Shown: positions 53,705-63,592, counted from the stretch's first letter. The stretch: 64,000 nucleotides of DNA from Clostridium sp. OF09-36 (GCF_003481985.1 NZ_QUMD01000015.1:7877-71876), one strand, 5' to 3'. Notes: generated by a model not told the origin, from the sequence alone. Translations and numbers: made by a program.

Positions 53705-54394
53705 CTATTTTGTGGTAGCAGCCGGGATGTATCTTGCGATTCTTCCTGCGAACTCTGCGACGTTCTGAGTCTGTAATACCACTTTGCCAGGACCAGTCAG
53801 TCTGGTTAAAAACAGACCTTCTCCGCCAAACATGATATTTCCGAAACCTTTGACCGTCTCAATCTCGTACTGAACGCTCTTTTCGAACGCAACGACATTG
53901 CCAGTATCGACCTTCAGTACCTCGCCCGCCTGCAGATTTTTGATGACTTTATCCCCGTCAATCTCCAGAAATGCCATGCCGCTTCCGCTTAATTCCTCCA
54001 GAATGAAGCCTTCTCCGCCAAACAGACCTGCGGACGCTTTTTTGGTAAAAGTAACATTTAAATCAACACTTTCCTGGGCGCAGAGGAATGCACCCTTCTG
54101 GCAGATGAGTCCGCCGGTTTCCCCCACATTGACTGGGAGAATGCTTCCTGCAACCGTCGAAGCAAACGCGATCTGGGTACCAGGCTGTTCTGCCTTGTAA
54201 GTTGCCATAAAGAGGGATTCCCCTGCAAACATACGGCCAATTCCTTTCATAAGACCGCCGCGTGCATTGGTGGTCATGCTGATACCCTCTGTCATCCATG
54301 CCATGCCGCCGGTCTGGGTATACATGCTCTCTCCGCTCTGTTCAAATAAAATCTCCACTGCAGGCATGGTTGTTCCAAGAATCTGATACTTCAT
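53705..54394 (-). CDS. AIM24/TIGR00266-family protein, 229 aa
   Basis: Beta-prism-like protein of the AIM24 (DUF124) family. Marks are EILFEQSGESMYTQTGGMAWM, GRMFAGESLFMATY, the repeated GGEGF and GGEGL turns, and FLEIDGDKVIKNLQAGEVLKVDTGN. Cytosolic; the molecular function in bacteria is unknown. The ATG at 54394 follows GGAGGG. Monocistronic by position: it precedes the tyrS leader on the same strand and is divergent from sstT. Confidence 0.88.
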   Translation of the reverse strand: MKYQILGTTMPAVEILFEQSGESMYTQTGGMAWMTEGISMTTNARGGLMKGIGRMFAGESLFMATYKAEQPGTQIAFASTVAGSILPVNVGETGGLICQKGAFLCAQESVDLNVTFTKKASAGLFGGEGFILEELSGSGMAFLEIDGDKVIKNLQAGEVLKVDTGNVVAFEKSVQYEIETVKGFGNIMFGGEGLFLTRLTGPGKVVLQTQNVAEFAGRIARYIPAATTK

Positions 54395-54543
54395 CGCGTT
54401 CCCTCCATTTTCTTTGCTGTTGTTTTCTATAAAAAGAATACCACAAAACAGATGGGGAGAATTTACAATTTTCTTTCAATTCAGAAACATTTCAAAAGCC
54501 ATCCGCAAACAATCTTCCGGAAATGTCCGTGCAGAAAAAACAT

Positions 54544-54572
54544 TTGTATTTCTATTACACATTGTGTATAAT
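54544..54572 (+). promoter_or_regulatory. sstT promoter
   Basis: -35 TTGTAT (54544-54549), 17-bp spacer, perfect -10 TATAAT (54567-54572). Confidence 0.75.
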
Positions 54573-54638
54573 AAAACACTGGGCATCGCCCACAGATCAA
54601 TCACAGTTGATCCATTAACGAAAGAAAGAGGCATGTTT

Positions 54639-55862
54639 ATGAAAAAGCTATTTGAAACCTGGTGCGGCATCAGTCTTGTAAAACGGATCGTTGCCGGCCT
54701 CATCATCGGTGCCATCTTAGGCCTTGCAGTTCCGCAGGCTTCCGGCATCGCCATCCTTGGTAATGTTTTTGTAGGTGCATTAAAGGCGGTTGCCCCGCTC
54801 CTGGTGTTCTTCCTGGTCATCAGCTCCCTGTGCCATTCCGGTAAGAGCCACGGCGGTGTCATCCGTACCGTTATCATTCTTTATATGTTCAGTACCTTCC
54901 TTGCTGCTGTCATTGCCGTTATCGCCAGCATGATGTTTCCGATCACCCTGACTCTGGCGGAGGGCGCATCTGACCTGGCTGCTCCGGAGGGCATCACGGA
55001 GGTATTAAGCTCCCTGCTTTTAAATATGGTAAGCAACCCGGTTCAGTCGATCGTAAACGCAAACTATATTGGTGTTCTGGTATGGGCAGTGCTGTTCGGT
55101 ATTGGCCTGCGCGGCGCAAGTGAAACAACCAAAACCATGTTCGATGAAATTTCCGATGGCCTTGCAAAGGTGGTTACCTGGATCATCAGCTTTGCACCGT
55201 TTGGTATCATGGGTCTTGTGTTCAGCACCGTTTCTGAGAATGGTCTTTCCATCTTCACGGAGTACGGAAAGCTTCTGGCAGTGCTGGTTGGCTCCATGCT
55301 GTTCATTTACTTTGTTACTAACCCGATTCTGGTATTCTGGTGCATCCGCAAGAATCCGTACCCGCTGATCTTCAAATGCTTAAAGAGAAGCGCGATCACC
55401 GCATTCTTCACCCGAAGCTCCGCAGCGAACATTCCGATCAACATGGAAACCTGCGAGGAAATGGGACTGGATAAGGATACCTACTCCGTAACGATCCCGC
55501 TTGGCGCGACCATCAACATGGACGGCGCAGCGATCACCATCACCGTTATGGCTCTGGCTACCGCACACACCCTCGGCATCGCAGTCGATATTCCGAGTGC
55601 CATCATCTTAAGCGTTCTGGCTGCCCTGTCTGCCTGCGGCGCATCCGGTGTTGCCGGCGGCTCCCTGCTGCTGATCCCGATGGCCTGCTCCTTATTCGGT
55701 ATCCCGAACGACATCGCCATGCAGGTAGTCGGCGTCGGTTTCATCATCGGAGTTATCCAGGATTCTGTTGAGACCGCACTGAACTCCTCCTCCGACCTGC
55801 TTCTGTCCGCTTCTGCAGAGTTCAGACAGTGGAGACTGGAAGGAAAAGAGATTAAATTTTAA
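54639..55862 (+). CDS. sstT: Sodium:serine/threonine symporter SstT (DAACS family), 407 aa
   Basis: Membrane transporter taking up serine and threonine with Na+. SstT-type blocks are WCGISLVKRIVAGLIIGAILGL at the N-terminus (given here in part), the HP1 loop region FFTRSSAANIPINM, the Na+/substrate helix PLGATINMDGAAI, and HP2/TM8 residues SACGASGVAGGSLLLIP and DSVETALNSSSDL. The ATG at 54639 is preferred: GAAAGAGG lies 7 bp in front, whereas the in-frame ATG six bases upstream is too close to it. Confidence 0.93.
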   Translation: MKKLFETWCGISLVKRIVAGLIIGAILGLAVPQASGIAILGNVFVGALKAVAPLLVFFLVISSLCHSGKSHGGVIRTVIILYMFSTFLAAVIAVIASMMFPITLTLAEGASDLAAPEGITEVLSSLLLNMVSNPVQSIVNANYIGVLVWAVLFGIGLRGASETTKTMFDEISDGLAKVVTWIISFAPFGIMGLVFSTVSENGLSIFTEYGKLLAVLVGSMLFIYFVTNPILVFWCIRKNPYPLIFKCLKRSAITAFFTRSSAANIPINMETCEEMGLDKDTYSVTIPLGATINMDGAAITITVMALATAHTLGIAVDIPSAIILSVLAALSACGASGVAGGSLLLIPMACSLFGIPNDIAMQVVGVGFIIGVIQDSVETALNSSSDLLLSASAEFRQWRLEGKEIKF

Positions 55863-55884
55863 AATAACAATTTAAGTATATGAC

Positions 55885-55924
55885 AAGGGCCTGTGAGTTG
55901 CCGAAAGGCAACTCACACGGCCCT
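55885..55924. terminator. Strong hairpin between sstT and the convergent gene
   Basis: AGGGCC-GTGAGTTGCC, GAAA tetraloop, GGCAACTCAC-GGCCCT. Very stable, but with only a short T/A tail on either side, so a terminator by position rather than by tail. Confidence 0.6.
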
Positions 55925-55943
55925 ATTAAAGTGAATCAAATTG

Positions 55944-56354
55944 TTATTCCCTCACATAACGCTCTTGCGTGATTTTCTCATGCGAATACCCTTCAAATTC
56001 TTCTGTCTGCGCCAATTTCCACACCGACAGATCCAGAGTACAGTATAAATCTGCCGGATAACTGCGGTTCCAGCGAAACAGAATCACCCCTTCCACATTT
56101 TCTGCGTACTCAGCTGGGTCCTGGTCTTCAATCAGGCAATATTCCCCGGATGGAATGTTTTGAAAGCCATCTTCGGTTACCTGAATGCGGCTGGCTGCTT
56201 CATCTGGAAACTGCCCCATGCTGTATGCATTCATCCACAGCTTCTTCCCATTTGTCAGCTCCAGCATATGCTGACGCAGCGTCCGGTCCTGACTCTGGCG
56301 GCGCTTGTTGAACATCATTCCATTGTGATCGTCTACACATACCATAATGATCAT
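55944..56354 (-). CDS. Conserved small protein of unknown function, 136 aa
   Basis: No catalytic motif known to me. It begins with IMVCVDDHNGMMFNKRRQSQD and continues with LWMNAYSMGQF, GEYCLIEDQ, VILFRWNRSYPADL and ends FEGYSHEKITQERYV. Related short proteins occur in many gut Clostridia, sometimes labelled ribonuclease Z, a name not supported by any metallo-beta-lactamase motif here. A run of six G lies 12 bp before the ATG at 56354. Confidence 0.7.
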   Translation of the reverse strand: MIIMVCVDDHNGMMFNKRRQSQDRTLRQHMLELTNGKKLWMNAYSMGQFPDEAASRIQVTEDGFQNIPSGEYCLIEDQDPAEYAENVEGVILFRWNRSYPADLYCTLDLSVWKLAQTEEFEGYSHEKITQERYVRE

Positions 56355-56382
56355 ATTGTACTTTTCCCCCCTTGATTATATT

Positions 56383-56448
56383 TCATCGCATCAGCTCCTT
56401 CTTCAATGCCATAAGATCTTCATAGTTGACGGAAGTATCAAAGGCATT
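56383..56448 (-). pseudogene. C-terminal gene scrap
   Basis: In one frame the sequence reads AFDTSVNYEDLMALKKELMR then TGA at 56383, a natural-looking helical C-terminus, but it is closed by a stop only a codon or two upstream. It lies 28 bp before the start of the 136-residue protein gene. Probably the tail of a lost upstream gene. Confidence 0.4.
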
Positions 56449-56763
56449 TCACTGTCTTGTCTTTAAATAAGCTAATCATATTTTCAACCAGAGTTTTATG
56501 AAAATGATTTTCCACTTCATCTATCTAAAACATCATTTTTGTTCTAATCTCTTTGTAATCTGTTGCAATCTCACAAAAGCTTTTCAGGTTGCCTTCGCTT
56601 ATTACTACTTGCTGTTTGCACCACATGTGAACCATATCCATTATCGTTTATATGTGTGTATCCATCAATACATTTTTCATTTTACACCGCATTTATTCCA
56701 TGTTACACTGGTTGTATGCAAATGCAAAACATTAGCATACATACTTTTTGATGAGGTGATTTT
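56449..56763 (+). promoter_or_regulatory. Regulatory region of the LytTR gene with direct repeats
   Basis: About 315 bp without a gene. Two direct copies of TTACAC, at 56682-56687 and 56703-56708, are exactly 21 bp apart in sequence of otherwise low identity, resembling the paired sites of LytTR regulators. GAGGTG precedes the ATG at 56764. No strong -35/-10 pair is clear. Confidence 0.4.
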
Positions 56764-57515
56764 ATGCATTACGCGATCGTAGAAGACCGGACCGAAGACC
56801 AGGAGTATCTTTCCGGGCTGATCCGGGAGGAACATAAAAAAGCGGGAATCCCTGCAGATTTTTCCTGTTATCCGAGTGGAGAGGCATTTTTGCAGGAATT
56901 TACCCCCGGCGCATTTCAGGCTATTTTTCTGGATATCATGTTAGATAAAAACGGGCTCAACGGCATCGAGACTGCCCGGCGCCTGCGCCGTCTGTCCAAG
57001 CGGATCCCTATCATTTTTACGACCTCCGAGCTGGATTTTGCGCTGGAGGGCTACGAGGTGCATCCACTGGATTATCTCTTAAAGCCAGTGAAGCCGGAAA
57101 AGCTTGCCTGGTGTCTTCAGGAAATCCGGGAATATCTGGCGGTGCCATCCTGTCTCACCATTCCGGTCAGCTCCGGGCAGGGAGCAGCCCCCATAAACCG
57201 TCCTCTCTCGCTTGATGATATCCTGTATGTGGAAAATCCGGTCACTGCCTGCTGATCCACACCATGCAGGAAATCATCCGTACCCGAATGCCGTTTTCGG
57301 ATTTTTTGACTTTGCTGCCAAAATCCGGCAGCTTTTATCTGAACAGCAAAACACTTCTGATAAATTTTGCCCAGGTCCAGTCTATTTCCGAGGACAGCAA
57401 AATTCTTTTAAAAAACGGGGAGAGCGTTTTCTGCAGCCGCAGGAGCAGAAAAGAGACTCAGGATGCTTATTTTTCCTATGTATTTCACAATTTGCGGAAT
57501 GATGAGGCATACTGA
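56764..57515 (+). CDS. LytTR-family response regulator; one frame break near 57238
   Basis: The receiver domain (residues 1-120) has the acidic pair VEDRTED, the phosphorylatable Asp in IFLDIMLDKNGLNG, the Thr in IIFTTSE and the Lys in YLLKPVKPEKL. A LytTR DNA-binding domain follows, but the frame stops after YVENPVTAC. GHCLLIHTMQEIIRTRMPF to YLNSKTLLINFAQVQSI and FCSRRSRKE continues in the next frame to 57515; adding one C at about 57237-57240 restores 250 residues. No kinase gene is adjacent. LytTR regulators of this AgrA-like type usually control secreted peptides, bacteriocins or virulence factors. Confidence 0.85.
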
Positions 57516-57520
57516 ATACG

Positions 57521-60213
57521 TCATTTCCCTTTCATCGTTTCCAGCCTGATCCGGTGCCCGTCTGTTTTCCAGATGATGGCACCGCTTTTTGTTGTGAGCA
57601 GAATGCTGCTGCCGCAGTCTGTAAGACGTTTTATCGTATCCGGGTGCGGATGTCCGTACCGGTTCTTTTTCCCACAGGAGATCACCGCGCAGCCTGGCTT
57701 CAGCCACGAAAGAAATTCCTCACTGCTGGAATAAGCGGAACCGTGGTGTGCAGTCTTCAAAACCCAGATGTCCCCAGTTCCTGTTTCTAGTTCATTTGCA
57801 GCCACATGCTCTGCCCCTTTTTCCTGCTGCTCCAGACGGAGCAGCTTTTCCTCTCCTTTTGCGCTCATATCTCCGGTTAATAACATATGAAAAGAATCAT
57901 AATCCAGCCGGAAGACCAGAGAGTGCTCGTTCCGGTCTGTTTCCGCACGGATTTCTGGTTCTGTTTTTTCCACTTGCATCTGCTGCTGGCGTTCAGATCT
58001 GGAAGAATACCGGCTTTCCGGATACAGGCATGTGAGTGCCAGCTTTCCTTTTCCTGTCTCCTTCCAGTTATCCCCGCGTGCAGCCCAGACCACATGACCG
58101 CCCTGTTTCTCACACAATCCTTTTAACCGCTCATATACCTCTTCCCCTTTTCCGGCTTCCGGCAATACCAGAGTCTTTACATTCACGAAACAATCTGCAT
58201 TCTGTTCCATCAGCCAGCTTAACCCACTGATATGGTCCCAGTCTCCATGGCTGACAATAGCCAGATCTATGGACCGGATCCCCTTGCTTTTAAAAAATGG
58301 ATCTAAGCTGTACTCTCCCAGCTTTTTCTGGTCGGTGCTGCCTCCGTCGACCAAAATCACCTCTTTCTTTGTGCGGATACAGATGCCATCTCCCTGACCG
58401 GTATCTAAAACTGTTACTTCAAGTCCCCGGACTGCGGGTGTATGCAAAAATGCCAGACCCAAAAGCAGCGCAAACACAAGAAAATACTCCCGGAAGCTTC
58501 CGGAAATTTCCCGGATTTTCAAGGTCAATACCAGAAATACTCCCAGCACCAGATAATACACCACGATCTGCCAAAGCTCAGGCCGCCCCATGAGCAGGCT
58601 GCTTCCGGGCAGTTTCATGAACCATCTGCAGCAAAGCTCATACCAAGAGAGAACTGCGCGTCCCCCTCCGGTCAGAAACGCGCCACCCTGTATCGTAAAA
58701 AGGCTGCTAAGAAGCCCTCCGGCCCCACTTCCCACAATGATTCCCGCAAGCGGTACCACCAGCAGATTTAGGAAGATCCCATATAACGGATAGGCAAAAA
58801 AATGCCACAGCACCACAGGCAAGGTAACAAGCTGCATGCAAAGGGTCAGGCGCAGCGTCTGCTCCCAGACATGCCCTACTGCCCAACCAGCCGCTTCCCC
58901 AGCAACTGCTTCTGTTGCTTTTCCAACATTTTGTCCATCATATTCTCCAACAACATTTCCCACAACTTCTCTTCCGACTTTTCTCCTGGCTTCTATCCAA
59001 GTTTCTCCCCCCGCAATTTCCATGCCGCACTCCAGCTCCTTCGCCAGCCCGATACCACCAATTGCTGCAAAAGACAGCTGTACCCCTGCCTGATCGATCA
59101 GGTAGGGACTGTGCCACAAAAGCAGCAGCGCAGACAGTCCCATAGCCGATAACAGATCGTAGGTCCTGCCCAGATACGCAGCCGCAAACCCGCACAATGT
59201 CATGACCAGGGCACGCAGGACAGATGGCGATGCCCCGGTCAGAACGCTGTAAATGACCAGGATCATTCCTCCTGCCACAGCTGCCTTTCCATATCCTGCT
59301 CCGGACCTGCGCAAAAGCCCATAAGCTGCCACACTGACCAGTGACAGGTGCAGGCCACTTACCGCCAGCAGATGCGCAATACCATTTTTCTGATACAGAT
59401 CACGGATTTCTTCCGTCATACCGCTCTTGTCACCCAGCAACATGGCGGAAAAGATACCTCCGTCCTCCTCCCCTGCTAACAGCTTCAGCCGGTCCGATGC
59501 CCAGCCCCGGAAACGCAGAAGTCCATTTGCAGGAGCCGCAAAGAGACTGTGCCATACCTGCACGTTTTCTTCTGCTCTCCGCACACTCCTTGCAAACACT
59601 CTCCAGACCAGCTTCTGTCCGCGGTAATATGCGGCATAATCGAATCCACCCGGGTTGGAGGCGGGCTCAAACGCTGTAAATTCGCCCCAGACCCGCACGC
59701 ATTCCCCGATCCGGTACCTCTCAGCCTGCTCTGCCTGCATCTTCTTTTTCCAGATCCTCTGGTCTGTTTTTCCTGCAGAATTCTCTGCTCCTCCAGCTGT
59801 ATTCTGCTCCGCTTTCTCCCGCTCCACATACACCTGCAGATACCGGAGCCCGCCTTCCTTCGTCTGCACCTGCTTTAGCAAAAGGACCGTCCATGCGTCC
59901 TTTTCTTCTATGGAGCAATGCGTCCTTCCCCGTAGGTACTTTCTACTTCCAGCACCAGCCCCTGCTCTGCAAGCACGCTCCGCGCTTCCTGGTACCCACG
60001 CGCCATGCCTAGCAATACAAAAAGGGGCAGAAGCCTGATTCCTAAGCTCCTGCCCCAGAATATTGATCTGTGCCAGACCACTAACGCAGCCACCGCACAC
60101 AGCACCAGCGCCGCCGCAAAAAGCGGTGCCAGCTCTTTCATTGTGCCCTGATGCAGGATTACGGCCTCTCCAAGTACGAATCCCCCTGTCAAAAGCAGCA
60201 ATGGATGTCTGAT
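57521..60213 (-). CDS. comEC: DNA uptake channel protein ComEC/Rec2; one frame break near 59913, start uncertain
   Basis: Three ComEC parts are present: an N-terminal membrane and OB-like domain (GECVRVWGEFTAFEPASNPGGF, DYAAYYRGQ), the competence domain (LLGDKSGMTEEIRDLYQKNG, IAHLLAVSGLHLSLV, GASPSVLRALVM), and a C-terminal metallo-beta-lactamase domain (VTVLDTGQGDGICI, VSHGDWDHISGL, TGDMSAKGE, KTAHHGSAYSSS). The opening (LLLLTGGFVLGEAVIL to YGEGRIA) is in another frame; one base added near 59911-59916 gives GRIASIEEKDAWTVLLLK. The ribosome site GGAGG inside the gerM stop is spaced for ATC at 60213, preceding RHPLLLL; ATG there would be normal, so ATC may be a base error, or TTG at 60201 may be used. 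An insert of about 60 residues (around REVVGNVVGEYDGQNVG) is unusual. Confidence 0.87.
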
Positions 60214-60214
60214 A

Positions 60215-61183
60215 TTAATTTCCTCCGATATAATCGAGATTCCTCTCGAACAGCGTATTCAATGAGATATTTTCCCGGAATGTAACCTCCTGGGAACCGC
60301 TTACCGTGATCTGCACCCGGTTTACATTGGACAGCTCCGATAACGAGTTCACGATGGAGTAGATCGGAATATAATCCTTTACCTCCAGGGAATTGTTTAA
60401 AAATGCCGCATCAAAATTGACATAGCAGACATTTTCGTTGACGGAAACATTTAAGATCTTGATGTCGGAATTTAAGGTTGGCATCAGTCCGGGCTGTTCC
60501 GGCCCGCTGATCAGTTCCTCAATGATGACCCGCTCCACAGAGGTATTCACATTGTGCATGACACTCCGTTTTTCCGGAAACAGCATGGTTCCGTCGGCAT
60601 TGGTAAAATACAAAGTCAGCTCTGTGCGCTCGTAGGCGTTGACATCGGTGATGCTGTCCACAAAATCGGCTGCCGAGATTGGTCCTGACGGCATCCCGTT
60701 TTTGTCTAACAGCGGCTGGTCCCCCGAATAGATGCTGATGTATTCGATCCCCGGAACCTGTGTCAGTGTCCGGGCCAATGCTGCCCGGCACAGAATTTCC
60801 TGGCAGGCGTTCATGCTGGTATAATTATTATCGAAAAACAGATACAGCACGTTGTCATCCCGGCGGCAGCCCTGGTAGGCCACCTTATCCGATAAGACCG
60901 CCTGTGCCTCCAGGTCGGCTGGCACATGCAGCATGCTTTCCATCAGCTCCCCGACCAGACCTTCCGTGTCGGTTGTTTTTGTGCGGTAGGAATGCGGGAT
61001 CAGCTTCGTTACCGCCTGGTTCATATAATAAATCTGGTATTCTGTCTCGCCCTCCTGCAGGGGTGTCTCCTGCTTCCGGCACCCGGCTAAAAGCACACAC
61101 GCAGCCAGAAGGACCAGAAGCAAACCTATTCTGACACAAAAATCCATCTTGTGGATTTTACGCTTATTCTGTGATCGTTCCAT
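60215..61183 (-). CDS. GerM-like lipoprotein with two GerMN domains, 322 aa
   Basis: The N-terminal signal peptide ends in the lipobox LLAGC (Cys near residue 35), so it is a membrane-anchored extracytoplasmic lipoprotein. Two GerMN domains follow, about residues 45-190 and 195-315; the second shows the family phrasing VERVIIEELISGPE, VNENVCYVNFDAAFLNN and IVNSLSELSNVNRVQITV. GerM is needed for spore germination and cortex handling in Bacillus and occurs more widely in Clostridia. It lies between the kinase and comEC genes with short gaps. AGGAG precedes the ATG at 61183. Confidence 0.86.
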   Translation of the reverse strand: MERSQNKRKIHKMDFCVRIGLLLVLLAACVLLAGCRKQETPLQEGETEYQIYYMNQAVTKLIPHSYRTKTTDTEGLVGELMESMLHVPADLEAQAVLSDKVAYQGCRRDDNVLYLFFDNNYTSMNACQEILCRAALARTLTQVPGIEYISIYSGDQPLLDKNGMPSGPISAADFVDSITDVNAYERTELTLYFTNADGTMLFPEKRSVMHNVNTSVERVIIEELISGPEQPGLMPTLNSDIKILNVSVNENVCYVNFDAAFLNNSLEVKDYIPIYSIVNSLSELSNVNRVQITVSGSQEVTFRENISLNTLFERNLDYIGGN

Positions 61184-61195
61184 AAATTTCTCCTG

Positions 61196-62647
61196 CTAGG
61201 CAATATAGTTTAACGGAATGCGCAGCGTAAAGGTGCTGCCCTCGCCCTCTTTGCTGGAAAGCTTGATGGCGCCCTTATGCATCAGCACCACATTACGGGT
61301 GATGGCAAGGCCAAGGCCGCTGCCGCCCGTCTCCCTCGAACGCGCTTTATCTACCCGGTAGAAACGCTCAAAAATGCGGTCCTGAACGTCCTCCGGAATG
61401 CCAATGCCGGAATCCTGAACCTTGAGATAAAAGAATTTATGGTCTGCATCCAGGGTGACCCGCACCCAGCCCTCTTCCATGTTATACTTGATGGCATTTT
61501 CCACCAGGTTTGTGATGGCGAGCGACAGCTTCATCTCGTCGACATCGGCGGTGACCTCGCGGATGCTCTCGAAGATCAGCTCCACCTTCCGGCGGTTTGC
61601 GATCGGCTTTAGCCGCTTTAAGATCTGCTCGACCAGCGTGTTTAAGTTCACCTGGGTGATATTTAGCTCTGCCTCGGATTTGTCCATCTTGACCAGACTT
61701 AAAAGATCATCGATGATCTTGCTTTCCCGGTCGATCTCATTGGAAATATCCTCCATGAACTCCCGGTAAAGCTCCACCGGCACCTCGCCCATGCCCATCA
61801 GGGAATCTGCCAGTACGCGGATGGAGGTGATCGGCGTCTTTAACTCATGCGATACATTCGATACAAACTCCTGGCGGGACTGGTCCACCTCCTGCAGCTT
61901 TGTGATGGTCTGTGCAACGGAACTGGAAATATCCCGCGTCTCCCGGTATGCCTCAGAGCTGATATCTGTGTCCAGTGCGCCCTGCTCCACATGGTGCAGC
62001 CGCGCCTGGAACTCTTTGAACGGGCGGACCATCATGGCAGCTGCAAGCACTGCAGCCAGAATCAGCACCAGGATCAGGATCACCTGAAATAAGATCAGCC
62101 GGTCACCGACTGCATCGGTCAGGCGCACCATGGACTCAGTGGAGGCTGTCATCACCAGAACACCTTCGATATTTTTGTCCGATGCCAGGCTGTAGATCGG
62201 CATCGCCTGTGCAAAATAATGCTTTTCGCGATTGTAGCGGCTCACCGTCTCGCCCTGAAAACTCCGGATAACGGTTTCCGCAATGTGCATGCGGTTTTCC
62301 GCGATATGGAAGGTATCCTGTACGATCTTAAAATCCCGGTTGACCACCACGATCCGCCCATTATAGACATCTGCGATGGTCTCGATCTCACTGTTTAAGC
62401 TGCTCCGATCCTCCCCGCTCAAATACCCGGTGCGGGCGATCTTGCTGCTTAGGATCTGGCACTGGTTCTGCACCTCGACCATACGCTCATCGATCTGGGT
62501 CTGCTTTAAGGAGCTCAAGATTGTCTGCGTGCACAAAAACATCGGGATGATGCCAAACAGCACCAGGCAGATGGTGATCGGCACCTTTAAGCTGACTACC
62601 CGCTTTTTCAGCCAGGGAATCTGCAGTTTTTTCATTTTATAAGCCAT
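61196..62647 (-). CDS. Membrane sensor histidine kinase, 483 aa
   Basis: Domain order: first membrane helix (about residues 22-42), an extracytoplasmic sensor of about 130 residues, a second helix (FQVILILVLILAAVLAAAMM), HAMP, the H box FVSNVSHELKTPITSIRVLAD, the N box NLVENAIKYNMEEG, G1 VQDSGIGIP, F box FERFYRVDKARS and G2 GGSGLGLAI. All catalytic residues are present. No response regulator gene is adjacent. The ATG at 62647 overlaps the degV end by 11 bp and has GGAA 5 bp upstream; the Met at 62635 is the alternative. Confidence 0.88.
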   Translation of the reverse strand: MAYKMKKLQIPWLKKRVVSLKVPITICLVLFGIIPMFLCTQTILSSLKQTQIDERMVEVQNQCQILSSKIARTGYLSGEDRSSLNSEIETIADVYNGRIVVVNRDFKIVQDTFHIAENRMHIAETVIRSFQGETVSRYNREKHYFAQAMPIYSLASDKNIEGVLVMTASTESMVRLTDAVGDRLILFQVILILVLILAAVLAAAMMVRPFKEFQARLHHVEQGALDTDISSEAYRETRDISSSVAQTITKLQEVDQSRQEFVSNVSHELKTPITSIRVLADSLMGMGEVPVELYREFMEDISNEIDRESKIIDDLLSLVKMDKSEAELNITQVNLNTLVEQILKRLKPIANRRKVELIFESIREVTADVDEMKLSLAITNLVENAIKYNMEEGWVRVTLDADHKFFYLKVQDSGIGIPEDVQDRIFERFYRVDKARSRETGGSGLGLAITRNVVLMHKGAIKLSSKEGEGSTFTLRIPLNYIA

Positions 62648-63539
62648 AGCGTTTCCGTTCTGCCCCGATATCGATCTTCTTGGACATGGCGATTGCCAGA
62701 GAGCCCGGTCCGATATGGCACGCAATGCTTAAGGACAGCGGTGCCGGATACACCTCACCGGCTGCCGGATACTGTGCTTCGATCTCCTTTGCGAACTCTT
62801 CTGCCAGCTCTGTATTCTGGGTATGTGCCACGAAGATCCAGGTATTTTCTGCCTTTGGGTCTGCGTAGCGCTCAGTAAGATCCTTCTCAGCCGCAGAAAG
62901 CATCGTCGCACGCGCCTGCTTCATGGTGCGGACCTTAGAGAAAGAATCCAGCTTTTCGCCCTGGATCTGGAGCACCGGCTTAATACGCAGCAGCGTACCA
63001 AGTGCAGCTGCTGCCGGTGTGATGCGGCCACCCTTTTTCAGATATTTTAAGGTATCCACCGTAATGTAAATGCTGGATTCCATTTTGACGCGCTCTAAGA
63101 TCTCGAAGATCTGCTTTCCGCTAAAGCCAGCCTCTGCCAGCTCCTTCGCATCCATTGCGGCACGGCGCTGGGTCACGGAAATGCGCTGGTTATTCACGAC
63201 AAATACCTTATCTTCATAGGGCTCATCCTGTGCCAGCATACGGGCAGTCTGACAGGATCCGCTCAATCCGCTGGACATCGGGATGTGGACGATCTGCTCG
63301 TAGCCCTGTGCAAATAAGCTGTCCCACAGATCTGTAACCGCCTGCGGGGAAGGCTGGGAAGTACTGATGTCCGCATCTTCCGCCTGACGTTTGTAAAATT
63401 CTTCCTGGGTCAGGTTGATATCCTCCTCAAATGTTTCACCGTTGATCATAAATGGCATCGGCAGCACATAAATCCCCATGGTTTTTGCCTGCTCCTGAGT
63501 AATTCCGCTGTTGCTGTCCGTTACGATTGCAATTTTCAT
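62637..63539 (-). CDS. DegV-family fatty-acid-binding protein, 300 aa
   Basis: DegV proteins bind a fatty acid; in Firmicutes the FakB type presents it to the kinase FakA. Seen here: IVTDSNSGITQEQA at the N-terminus, FYKRQAEDADISTSQPSP, IVHIPMSSGLSGSCQTARM, YLKKGGRITPAAAALG, IKPVLQIQGEKL and the end ACHIGPGSLAIAM. Length is normal. GGAGG lies before the ATG at 63539. It overlaps the kinase gene, so both probably share a transcript with gerM and perhaps comEC. Confidence 0.92.
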   Translation of the reverse strand: MKIAIVTDSNSGITQEQAKTMGIYVLPMPFMINGETFEEDINLTQEEFYKRQAEDADISTSQPSPQAVTDLWDSLFAQGYEQIVHIPMSSGLSGSCQTARMLAQDEPYEDKVFVVNNQRISVTQRRAAMDAKELAEAGFSGKQIFEILERVKMESSIYITVDTLKYLKKGGRITPAAAALGTLLRIKPVLQIQGEKLDSFSKVRTMKQARATMLSAAEKDLTERYADPKAENTWIFVAHTQNTELAEEFAKEIEAQYPAAGEVYPAPLSLSIACHIGPGSLAIAMSKKIDIGAERKRYGL

Positions 63540-63571
63540 ACTCTGCTTCTTCCTCCTTCCGGGGTATGGTG

Positions 63572-63592
63572 AACCGGTCTGGACCGGTTTTG
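63572..63592 (+). terminator. Small hairpin in the divergent degV/transporter region
   Basis: A perfect 8-bp dyad AACCGGTC-TG-GACCGGTT followed by TTGTTT on the plus strand. With a two-base centre it may instead be a protein-binding palindrome in the degV leader. Confidence 0.4.

Noticed and set aside
55944..56354. Ribonuclease Z
   Set aside because: The name is attached to similar proteins, but the protein is too short and lacks the HxHxDH metal motif.
56355..56470. A full gene between the 136-residue protein and the LytTR regulator
   Set aside because: Only a 21-codon C-terminal scrap can be read; stops close every frame upstream of it.
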